Shown here: positions 1-5,776 of the stretch, piece by piece
Layout: each line of letters opens with the position of its first letter
How positions within the stretch are numbered: the stretch's first letter is position 1
DNA from: RUG11788 sp964578175
GTDB taxonomy: Bacteria > Bacillota_I > Bacilli_A > RF39 > UBA660
Direction of reading: 5' to 3'
Assembly: GCA_964578175.1 (NCBI GenBank)
Contig: CAZOBH010000037.1
Location: 1-6,516 of the forward strand
DNA: 6,516 bases
Program-made: the position numbers and the translations under genes
The notes under the pieces: generated by a model
Seen by the model: only the letters and a program-made list of their open reading frames with translations
The model's database searches: none
Told to the model about the DNA's origin: nothing

Positions 1-19
1 TACTATCACCATATTTCAT
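1..19 (-). CDS. possible 5' end of a gene cut by the window edge (partial, unidentified)
   Basis: Only the first codons are visible, reading MKYGDS from the ATG at 19-17 before the window ends, so no family can be assigned. A strong Shine-Dalgarno sequence, GAAAGGA (39-45), overlaps the last codons of the small ORF upstream, which suggests a second gene of the same SAM-riboswitch operon. That site is 19 nt from the ATG, which is too far. It is 7 nt from an in-frame CTG (31-29), which would give a start four codons earlier (LDNYMKYGDS). Either CTG is the start codon, or a weak GGA at 27-29 serves the ATG. The reading frame is an inference from very little sequence. Confidence 0.35.
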
Positions 20-33
20 ATAATTATCCAGTA

Positions 34-192
34 TTATTTCCTTTCTTGATTATTTGACTTTTTAATAGGAGTATTATTACTTGGATTATATACAAAACTT
101 CCTGTTTTCTTTTCTTCCTTTGGTTTAGGTAATCCCATTTCTTCAAATTTTTTGTCTAGTAGTTCTGCTAATATTTTAGCTTTACTTTTCAT
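34..192 (-). CDS. 52-aa lysine-rich small protein, first gene behind a SAM-I riboswitch
   Basis: I do not recognise this protein. The ORF runs from ATG (192-190) to TAA (36-34) and is preceded by a near-ideal Shine-Dalgarno site AAAGGAG (199-205) with a 6 nt spacer, which strongly supports translation. The product is small, hydrophilic and highly charged. An N-terminal amphipathic helix-like stretch (residues 1-20) is followed by a Lys/Glu/Pro-rich linker (21-30), a short TGSFVYNP motif (30-37) and an Asn/Lys-rich tail. There is no signal peptide, membrane segment or Cys/His metal site, so it is probably a cytosolic accessory or partner protein. It lies directly downstream of a SAM-I aptamer and terminator, so its expression should rise when S-adenosylmethionine is low. 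This suggests a link to methionine or SAM uptake, synthesis or recycling. A possible second gene follows at once, so it may be the first gene of an operon whose main enzyme or transporter lies outside the window. Confidence 0.75.
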   Translation of the reverse strand: MKSKAKILAELLDKKFEEMGLPKPKEEKKTGSFVYNPSNNTPIKKSNNQERK

Positions 193-225
193 ATATTTCT
201 CCTTTCTCAATAAACATTATCAAGA

Positions 226-256
226 AAAGAAAAACCATATACGATGTATATGGTTT
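226..256 (-). terminator. intrinsic terminator / expression platform of the SAM riboswitch
   Basis: On the minus strand a perfect 11 bp stem (AAACCATATAC at 256-246 with GTATATGGTTT at 242-232) closes a 3 nt loop. It runs into a U-rich tract (UUUUUCUUUUCUU, about 234-222). It lies between the SAM-I aptamer and the start of the small ORF. A competing 7 bp antiterminator can form between ATACGAT (264-258), immediately after the 3' strand of P1, and ATCGTAT (245-239), which takes up the terminator loop and part of its 3' arm. This is the standard S-box logic: with SAM bound, P1 is stable and the terminator forms; without SAM, the antiterminator forms and transcription continues. Confidence 0.85.
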
Positions 257-264
257 AATCGTAT

Positions 265-358
265 TTATCATTCAAAGTATTACTTTGTTGGTTTTACCAC
301 CTAACTTAATAGGTTGGTGCAAGGTCATAAAGCCAATTCTCTCGCTTGCTCTTGATAA
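265..358 (-). promoter_or_regulatory. SAM-I (S-box) riboswitch aptamer
   Basis: Read on the minus strand, this 94 nt element has the S-box layout in order. The P1 helix is UUAUCA (358-353) with UGAUAA (270-265), followed by the conserved AAGAG. P2 is GCAAG/CUUGC enclosing a kink-turn segment that matches the family pattern GAGRGA...UGGC..UAUGA. P3 is ACCUA/UAGGU, which leads into GGUGGUAAAACC, the counterpart of the consensus GGUGCUAAAUCC. P4 is a short hairpin CAAAGU/ACUUUG (about 273-287). Members of this family bind S-adenosylmethionine and shut off downstream methionine or SAM genes by attenuation. A terminator and antiterminator follow directly. The P2 3' flank reads CACCAACC rather than the commoner CGGCAACC, a modest departure from consensus. 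The assignment is by motif recognition without a covariance-model score. Confidence 0.93.
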
Positions 359-374
359 CATAAATTGTAATTTA

Positions 375-403
375 ATATTAACATAAGAATTTATTTATGT
401 AAA
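375..403 (-). promoter_or_regulatory. candidate promoter for the SAM-riboswitch operon
   Basis: On the minus strand TTTACA (403-398, five of six matches to the -35 consensus) and TAATAT (380-375, four of six) are separated by 17 nt. They would start transcription near 367, about nine nucleotides before P1 of the riboswitch. A second -10-like hexamer, TACAAT (369-364), would put the start inside P1 and is less suitable. The -35 box lies in the last codons of the exporter gene. In such AT-rich sequence promoter-like hexamers are common, so confidence is low. Confidence 0.35.
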
Positions 404-3400
404 TTATTATTTCTACATATGAATTTATCCATTGAAGATAATACACCTGGTAATACAAATAGAATTAATATTACTGCCGCAAATGTACCTTGAGAAATTG
501 TTTCACATATTTTGGCAGCTATCGCTGATGCAAAACCAGCTACTACTAATGTAACAATAATAAGTATCGAAGATGAACTAATTATTGTATGAATAGACAT
601 ATTATAAGCATTAATAACTGATTCTCTCACTCCCATTGTTAATCTTGACTCTCGATAATACGAAGTATAAACAATTGCATAGTCTATTGTAGCTCCCATC
701 AGTATCGCTTGAACTATTAATAATGATATAAAGTATACAGATCCACCTGTTACAGAAATAGCACTCATAGTTATATATACTGCTGTTTGAATAATTAAAA
801 CTAAGACAAATGGAATAATCAAATCTTTAAATGTTACAGCTACAACTATAAATATAAATATCATTGTTAATAATGTAATTCTATTTAGTTCTCCATTAAA
901 TGTTTTGCTCATTTCAACTGCCATTGGAGAATGTCCTACTATATATATATCATCATTATTACCTATATCTTTTTGTAATTTATTAATAAACTTATAGGTA
1001 TCACTATCTTCAAATGCATATTTTATATTTAATACCGCTCTTGAATATTTATCAGATACTATTAATTTTTTTGATTTATCTACTGTTTTTTTAGAATCTA
1101 TTATTGTAGTTCTTTTTTCTGAACTTATAAAATCATTAAATCTTGTATCTTTTAAAATATCTGAATTTAAATAATTAACAAATTCTTCAATAGTCATCTT
1201 CCATGATGTATCATATTCCTTACTACTTCCATAATACATATATACTAATTCTACTAATGACTTATCTAAATTATCACTTAAAACATCTAATAAAGCAAAA
1301 GATTCGGCTGATGTATATTTCGTTTCTTTTAATGAATTATTCATTATATTGTTTATTGTAGTTAACTTTTCTTTTTTTGTATTATCAAATTTTTTAGAAT
1401 AATCTTTATTATTCATTACATCTTTAACTATAAAATTAACATAAGTTTTAAGAGAAATTTCATTATTTGATTTAATATATTTTGAATCATATAAACTAAA
1501 TAATAAACTCATAGTATCATTATCTATACTTAATAATTTACTTAATTCAATAGATGAATATTTTTTATTATTTAAAGTTGAATTCATTACTTCTCTAACT
1601 AATGATAATTCTTTAATTGACGAATTAGGTATTTTACCTTTTAATAATTCATTATCTTTATTACTAAGTATTAAGTTTGTAAATTCTAATGGAGTCATAG
1701 TTGTTGAACTATTATTATAATCATATACTCCAAATATCTTCTTTACATCTTGCTTATCAGTTAAAGTTATACTACTTATTTCTGAATAATTATATTTAGT
1801 TCTAGTATTATTAACTATCTTATACGCTAAATTTAGCATATTACTAGATGATGATAATTTAGATGATAGTAATGGATTGGACTTATTTTTATATAAAAAG
1901 TTAATTAAATCTTTAACGGATATATTTTTTAAATTACCAGTTTGATAATCATATACACCATAAACAACACTAACAATAGTTTTATCTTCTTTTAAAGCTT
2001 TTGTTAATTGATCTACATTATATGTTGTATCTATATTACTCATTATATATTTTGCAGTTTCCAGTTGAGATATTTGATTACTATTTAACTCAGATTTTAT
2101 TTCAGAAGTTTGTAATAATGTATTTACAAATTGTAGTGGTGTCATACTATAACTTCCAGATAAATCACCAGTTATTGCATAATTTAATTTTGCTCCAGTT
2201 TCTGTATCTATTCCAAACATTGAATATAAATTAGTATTAGGAAGCACTTTATCATAATATGAATTTAAAGATATAATTGTTTGTAATTCTTTTTTAGTAT
2301 CTTCATTAAAATATTTTTTATAAGCATCTTGTTCAGACATATTCAAGGCAATATTTGCAAATCCTTTTAATGTTAATTTAGAATTTGTATTATATCCATC
2401 ATAGTAAATATATAAAAGTGACATTGTATTATCATCTATACTTAATCCTAAATTATTTAGTGATGCTTTCATAGTAGATGAGTCTAACTCTTTAGCAACA
2501 ACTTTTTCATCGCTTAATGTAGATAATAATTTTAATGATTTAATAGTGCTTTCATCGAACATATCTTTATAAGCATCTTGTTTAGACATACTTAATGCAT
2601 AGTTTGCAAACTCATTTAACGTCATTTTTGTATTACTATTTGAATTTACTTTATAGAATAAGAATAATTGTTCTATCAAATTTTTATCTATACCAAACAT
2701 GCTAGACAATTCATTTGAACTCATTTTTTTATTTATCTTATTTTTATCAGTAAAACTTTGTAATTTTTTTAATTTAGATATTGTGGTTGAATCTAATTTT
2801 TTCGAATATTTTGGATCTTTTGCTAAATCATTAATCATAAAATTAACAAAGTCTTTTAAAGTTATCTTAGTATTAGTATTTTTACTGTTATAGTAAATTA
2901 ATATATTATCAGCATCATCTTTATTCATTCCCAAAATATCTGCAATCTCTTTAGTTGTTCTTTTTTTATTCATTAAAGAAGATGATGTAAAATTCTCAAG
3001 TAAATCTAAATTATCTTTTGTTTCTTGATCTATTGAATCATTAAATTTTTCATTATTATAAATATCTGTTTTAATAAATGAAATAAATTCATTTAATGTC
3101 ATTTTATTATTTGCATCTTTATTATAATAATTGTAATAAATAAGTTTAATTAGATATTCTTCTATTTCTGTATCTTGACCTAAATCTTTAAATTTTTGAT
3201 TTAGTTCATCATAAGATAGTTTTTCATTAATAGTATTTGAATAACATAAAACTTCATCTATTTTTTTATCTTCTTCTAGTTTCTTACAATATGATGAAAT
3301 AATTTTTTCATATTTATTATTATATACAATTGCTACTTGGTTGGTTGCAGGGAATACTTGACCAACTTTATCTTGTTGTGATCCTGTATAAAGAACTCCA

Positions 3401-4461
3401 ATATTTCCTTTTAAAATATATGCAACTATAAATAATAAAACTATTAGTGCTAATTGAAGATATCTTGTTTTATATATAATATTACCTAATTTAGTTAAAT
3501 TAAATTTTGGTGATTTCTTTTTAGTTTTATCAATTAAATTATCAAATATTAAAAGTAATGCTGGTAAACAGAAGAAAATACTTATTAAACTTAATAGAAC
3601 TCCTTTTGCTAAAACAAATCCTAAATCTCTACCTATAGTAAAACTCATAAATACAAGTGCAAGTAAACCTACAATTGTTGTAACAGAACTACTTGAAATA
3701 GCTTTAAATGAATGATATAAAGCTTCTTTCATAGCATCTATTTTATTAGAGTGTGTCTTTTTCTCTTGCTTATATCTATTAGATAACATAATAGAATAAT
3801 CCATTGATAATGCAAGTTGTAAAATTGCAACGATGGAATCAGTTATTGAAGATACACTGTCAAACATAATATTAGTACCTTTATTAATAAACACTGCTAT
3901 TCCTATTGAAATTAAATAAAGCCACGGTTCAACATAAGAATCACTAAATATTATAAGTATAACCATTGCACAAGCAATTGCAAATATTACAATCCATAAT
4001 TGAAGGATTGATTTATTCTCTTCATATATTGATCCACTCATTCCAGCTGTCTTAAAATGTTTTTTTACATAATTATAAACATTAGTTGCTGTCTCTGAAT
4101 GATCATAATCATCTACATTTAATATATATAATGTATATTTACCTTTATTATATTCATCAGTATTTTCATAAATTACTGAACTAACCCCTTCAATATTTTC
4201 TAATTTTTTTAAAGTCTCTTTCTTTTCTTTATCATTAAGTCCTTTAAACATAACATTTAAAGTAGAAGTATCTTGTTCAGAAAATTCCTTTTCCATAATG
4301 TCTTTACCAATTTTAGTTTCAGAAGTTTTAGGTAAATACTTCATAATATCTTCATTAATATTAACTTTAGTTGATAAATATAAACTAAAACATGCTAATA
4401 ATATAAAAAGTGTTAAGAAAACATATCTTCCTTTAACTATAAAATCAGTAATTTTTTTCAT
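391..4461 (-). CDS. MMPL/RND-superfamily exporter with a nine-repeat extracytoplasmic insertion
   Basis: This is a large inner-membrane exporter of the MMPL branch of the RND superfamily, which moves lipids, drugs or other hydrophobic molecules outward using the proton motive force. About twelve membrane segments are visible: TM1 near residues 12-31, TM2-6 between 152 and 307, TM7 at 333-350, and TM8-12 between 1195 and 1345. The first outer domain spans about 32-151. Both halves keep the Asp-Tyr proton-relay pair, in MDYSIM (Asp221-Tyr222) and TIDYAIVY (Asp1260-Tyr1261), so the pump looks functional. The second outer domain is far larger than usual. Porter-like parts at about 352-412 and 1133-1190 flank nine degenerate repeats of about 80 residues, giving 1356 residues against roughly 700-1000 for common Gram-positive relatives. 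ATG (4461-4459) follows AGAGGTGA (4466-4473). A divergent TetR-type gene probably represses it. The substrate cannot be told from the sequence. Confidence 0.93.
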   Translation of the reverse strand: MKKITDFIVKGRYVFLTLFILLACFSLYLSTKVNINEDIMKYLPKTSETKIGKDIMEKEFSEQDTSTLNVMFKGLNDKEKKETLKKLENIEGVSSVIYENTDEYNKGKYTLYILNVDDYDHSETATNVYNYVKKHFKTAGMSGSIYEENKSILQLWIVIFAIACAMVILIIFSDSYVEPWLYLISIGIAVFINKGTNIMFDSVSSITDSIVAILQLALSMDYSIMLSNRYKQEKKTHSNKIDAMKEALYHSFKAISSSSVTTIVGLLALVFMSFTIGRDLGFVLAKGVLLSLISIFFCLPALLLIFDNLIDKTKKKSPKFNLTKLGNIIYKTRYLQLALIVLLFIVAYILKGNIGVLYTGSQQDKVGQVFPATNQVAIVYNNKYEKIISSYCKKLEEDKKIDEVLCYSNTINEKLSYDELNQKFKDLGQDTEIEEYLIKLIYYNYYNKDANNKMTLNEFISFIKTDIYNNEKFNDSIDQETKDNLDLLENFTSSSLMNKKRTTKEIADILGMNKDDADNILIYYNSKNTNTKITLKDFVNFMINDLAKDPKYSKKLDSTTISKLKKLQSFTDKNKINKKMSSNELSSMFGIDKNLIEQLFLFYKVNSNSNTKMTLNEFANYALSMSKQDAYKDMFDESTIKSLKLLSTLSDEKVVAKELDSSTMKASLNNLGLSIDDNTMSLLYIYYDGYNTNSKLTLKGFANIALNMSEQDAYKKYFNEDTKKELQTIISLNSYYDKVLPNTNLYSMFGIDTETGAKLNYAITGDLSGSYSMTPLQFVNTLLQTSEIKSELNSNQISQLETAKYIMSNIDTTYNVDQLTKALKEDKTIVSVVYGVYDYQTGNLKNISVKDLINFLYKNKSNPLLSSKLSSSSNMLNLAYKIVNNTRTKYNYSEISSITLTDKQDVKKIFGVYDYNNSSTTMTPLEFTNLILSNKDNELLKGKIPNSSIKELSLVREVMNSTLNNKKYSSIELSKLLSIDNDTMSLLFSLYDSKYIKSNNEISLKTYVNFIVKDVMNNKDYSKKFDNTKKEKLTTINNIMNNSLKETKYTSAESFALLDVLSDNLDKSLVELVYMYYGSSKEYDTSWKMTIEEFVNYLNSDILKDTRFNDFISSEKRTTIIDSKKTVDKSKKLIVSDKYSRAVLNIKYAFEDSDTYKFINKLQKDIGNNDDIYIVGHSPMAVEMSKTFNGELNRITLLTMIFIFIVVAVTFKDLIIPFVLVLIIQTAVYITMSAISVTGGSVYFISLLIVQAILMGATIDYAIVYTSYYRESRLTMGVRESVINAYNMSIHTIISSSSILIIVTLVVAGFASAIAAKICETISQGTFAAVILILFVLPGVLSSMDKFICRNNNLHK
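1087..3222 (-). repeat. nine tandem ~80-residue protein repeats inside the MMPL exporter
   Basis: Residues 414-1125 of the exporter consist of nine degenerate repeats. On the minus strand they start at about 3222, 2967, 2730, 2493, 2247, 2034, 1803, 1569 and 1329. Each unit has a short K/Y-S-x-x-E-L helix, often a GID or SID turn, a hydrophobic L-x-x-x-Y-Y/D helix, an Asn/Ser/Lys-rich loop, then M-T-L-x-E-F-x-N-F/L, a polar D/N-rich stretch with F or Y, and a second Leu-rich helix. Repeats 3 and 4 are the closest: about 78% of 58 aligned bases match by hand between the stretches starting near 2571 and 2320, including the MSxQDAYK segment. Repeats 5-7 are the most diverged. The Y-D...(M/I)-T-x-x-E-F core looks like an EF-hand but has variable loop length and mostly lacks the acidic ligands. 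The array probably forms an alpha-helical solenoid outside the membrane. That fold is an inference. Confidence 0.85.
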
Positions 4462-4530
4462 GTTTTCACCTCTATATCCAGTTATTAAGTTTATTACTTA
4501 TTCTATTAAAAGTACACATCATTATTTTCG

Positions 4531-4554
4531 TTTTTGTTGATTATCCAACACAAA
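4531..4554. promoter_or_regulatory. candidate TetR operator between the divergent exporter and regulator genes
   Basis: A 24 bp imperfect palindrome is centred at 4542/4543. The arms TTTTTGTTG (4531-4539) and CAACACAAA (4546-4554) are complementary at eight of nine positions and are separated by 6 bp. The size and symmetry suit a dimeric TetR-family repressor. The site lies in the intergenic region shared by the exporter, whose start is 70 bp to the left, and the TetR gene, 90 bp to the right. The sequence TTTTTGTTGA recurs at 4584-4593, 53 bp away, as a possible second half-site. Binding by the neighbouring regulator is an inference from position and symmetry. Confidence 0.4.
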
Positions 4555-4589
4555 TTAATAATATATATGTATAGATATCAAACTTTTTG

Positions 4590-4619
4590 TTGAATAATTG
4601 TATAATTACCCAATATAAT
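4590..4619 (+). promoter_or_regulatory. candidate promoter of the TetR-family gene
   Basis: TTGAAT (4590-4595, four of six to -35) and a perfect TATAAT (4614-4619) are separated by 18 bp. The expected start near 4626 leaves a short leader before the AGGTGA ribosome site (4634-4639). The -35 overlaps the second TTTTTGTTGA copy, so a repressor bound there could autoregulate this gene. The surroundings are extremely AT-rich, which makes chance matches likely. No equally convincing promoter was found for the exporter in the opposite direction. Confidence 0.35.
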
Positions 4620-4643
4620 ATATAATATTTATTAGGTGATTTT

Positions 4644-5204
4644 ATGAAAAACAAAGTTGATTTAAGAATTATAAAAACAAATAAAGTATTATTTGAAGCT
4701 CTAACTACATTAATGGAACAAAAAGATTTTGAAAAAATTAAAATATCTGACATATGTGATCAAGCATTAATTAATAGATCAACATTTTACGCTCATTACG
4801 AAGATAAATATGATCTTTTATTAGCGTTGATAAATGATTTAAAAAATAATTTAGAAAATGAACTAAAGGAAAATATAGAAGAAGGTATAACAAAACAATA
4901 TTTTATGGAATTATTAAAGATATTAATAAATAATGTCGATAATAAAAGAAAAACTTATAAGTCTATACTTAAAAATGATAAAAATGGCATTGTAATAGAC
5001 TTCCTAATTGATGTTAGTAATAAAGATTTAGCTGATAGATTAAAAGATAATAATATAGAATCTGATATCCCAATAGATATTATTACCAAATTTTATATAG
5101 GCGGTATTGTAAATATAGGTATAGATTGGATTAAAAATAAAGATAAATATACTAAAGAAGAGTTATTATTATATTTTGATAGATTAATTCCAGATAAAAT
5201 TTAA
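4644..5204 (+). CDS. TetR/AcrR-family transcriptional regulator (TetR_C_7-like)
   Basis: This 186-residue DNA-binding protein has the size and plan of a TetR-family regulator. The N-terminal three-helix domain covers about residues 8-55. Its helix-turn-helix reads KISDICDQALINRSTFYAHY (33-52), including the family hallmark of an S-T-F-Y-x-H-Y recognition helix followed by KYDLL. The C-terminal ligand and dimer domain ends with FYIGGIVNIGIDWIKN (150-165) and a KEELL helix, a pattern I associate with the TetR_C_7 group that includes DhaS-like regulators. The start ATG follows AGGTGA (4634-4639). The gene is divergent from the large MMPL exporter across 182 bp containing a palindrome, so the likeliest role is control of that exporter, probably relieved by its substrate or a related amphipathic ligand. 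A few regulators of this C-terminal type are activators, so repression is likely but not certain. Confidence 0.9.
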   Translation: MKNKVDLRIIKTNKVLFEALTTLMEQKDFEKIKISDICDQALINRSTFYAHYEDKYDLLLALINDLKNNLENELKENIEEGITKQYFMELLKILINNVDNKRKTYKSILKNDKNGIVIDFLIDVSNKDLADRLKDNNIESDIPIDIITKFYIGGIVNIGIDWIKNKDKYTKEELLLYFDRLIPDKI

Positions 5205-5263
5205 ATATTTGTATCAAAAACTGTAAAAAGATAATTATATATATTAAATTTTCATTATATTTG

Positions 5264-5776
5264 ATGTACAATGAATCTATGGGAAAAAAATATGAACAAG
5301 AATTTTTAGATATAATTGAACCAATAATCAATAATGAGAAAGTGTTAGAGATGAAAAAATATACTCAACATGGAAATATTGATTGTTTTGAGCATTGTTT
5401 AAATGTATCTTATTATACATATAAAATATCAAAGAAGTTAAAATTGGATTATAAAGCATCAGCAAGAGCTGGTATGCTTCATGACTTCTTTTTGTATGAC
5501 TGGAGAACAGAAGGACATGAACCAGGATTATTTAATATGCATGCTTTTACTCATGGTAGAATTGCTTATAAAAATGCCTCTAAATATTTTGAACTAAATA
5601 AAAAAGAGAAAGATATTATAGAAAATCATATGTGGCCAGTAACATTTAAATTACCTAAATATAAAGAAACCTATTTAATTACTTTAACTGATAAATATAG
5701 TACTCTTATCGAAATGAAGAATTATTATAAAAAGAGTATTAAAAGTATTTTAAAGGATTTATATGGTAGAATTTAG
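5264..5776 (+). CDS. HD-domain metal-dependent phosphohydrolase-like protein
   Basis: This soluble protein of about 170 residues has the HD-superfamily metal-ligand pattern. In numbering from ATG 5264, His44 (in CFEHCLNVSYYTY), the His73-Asp74 doublet (GMLHDFFLYDW), further histidines at 93, 97 and 122 (THGRIAY, NHMWPVT) and Asp143 (LTDKYST) are in the expected order. HD proteins hydrolyse nucleotides or other phosphoesters. The substrate here is unknown, although the LHDFFLYDW and HMWP signatures recall a group of small Firmicute 'HD domain' proteins. The start is uncertain: TTG 5261, ATG 5264 and ATG 5279 are in frame and none has a clear Shine-Dalgarno site. The conserved part begins around residue 12, so ATG 5279 is equally plausible. 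It lies about 60 bp after the TetR gene without a visible terminator, and its last 14 bp overlap the next gene, so it is probably made together with that membrane protein. Confidence 0.87.
   Translation: MYNESMGKKYEQEFLDIIEPIINNEKVLEMKKYTQHGNIDCFEHCLNVSYYTYKISKKLKLDYKASARAGMLHDFFLYDWRTEGHEPGLFNMHAFTHGRIAYKNASKYFELNKKEKDIIENHMWPVTFKLPKYKETYLITLTDKYSTLIEMKNYYKKSIKSILKDLYGRI

Noticed and set aside
361..374. TAAATT/AATTTA hairpin after the exporter stop as a terminator
   Set aside because: The stem is only 6 bp, all A-T, with a 2 nt loop and no U tract. It is too weak to count as an intrinsic terminator.
2001..2234. 77-codon plus-strand open frame within the exporter gene
   Set aside because: It lies antisense to coding sequence of a clear protein family, has low-complexity Leu/Tyr/Ile composition caused by AT richness, and has no ribosome site. 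It is a shadow frame.
2699..2893. 64-codon plus-strand open frame within the exporter gene
   Set aside because: It is antisense to repeats 2-3 of the exporter. Its hydrophobic Phe/Leu-rich content is the complement of Lys/Asn/Glu-rich codons.
1087..3222. CRISPR array or DNA satellite
   Set aside because: The periodicity is about 240 bp, in frame and mostly only at the protein level, with no constant direct repeats or unique spacers.
4298..4540. 80-codon plus-strand open frame over the exporter start and intergenic region
   Set aside because: It overlaps the exporter N-terminus and the candidate operator, shows no family resemblance and has no good ribosome site.
4520..4548. Exporter promoter TTGGAT (4548-4543) with AATAAT (4526-4521) on the minus strand
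   Set aside because: The -35 matches only three of six positions, and the AT-rich context gives many equal candidates. No defensible choice could be made.
4541..4753. 70-codon minus-strand open frame over the TetR start
   Set aside because: It is antisense to the helix-turn-helix coding region and lacks a Shine-Dalgarno site. It is better explained as a shadow of the regulator gene.
5205..5263. Terminator between the TetR gene and the HD gene
   Set aside because: No stem-loop with a T run was found in these bases, so read-through from the TetR gene remains possible.
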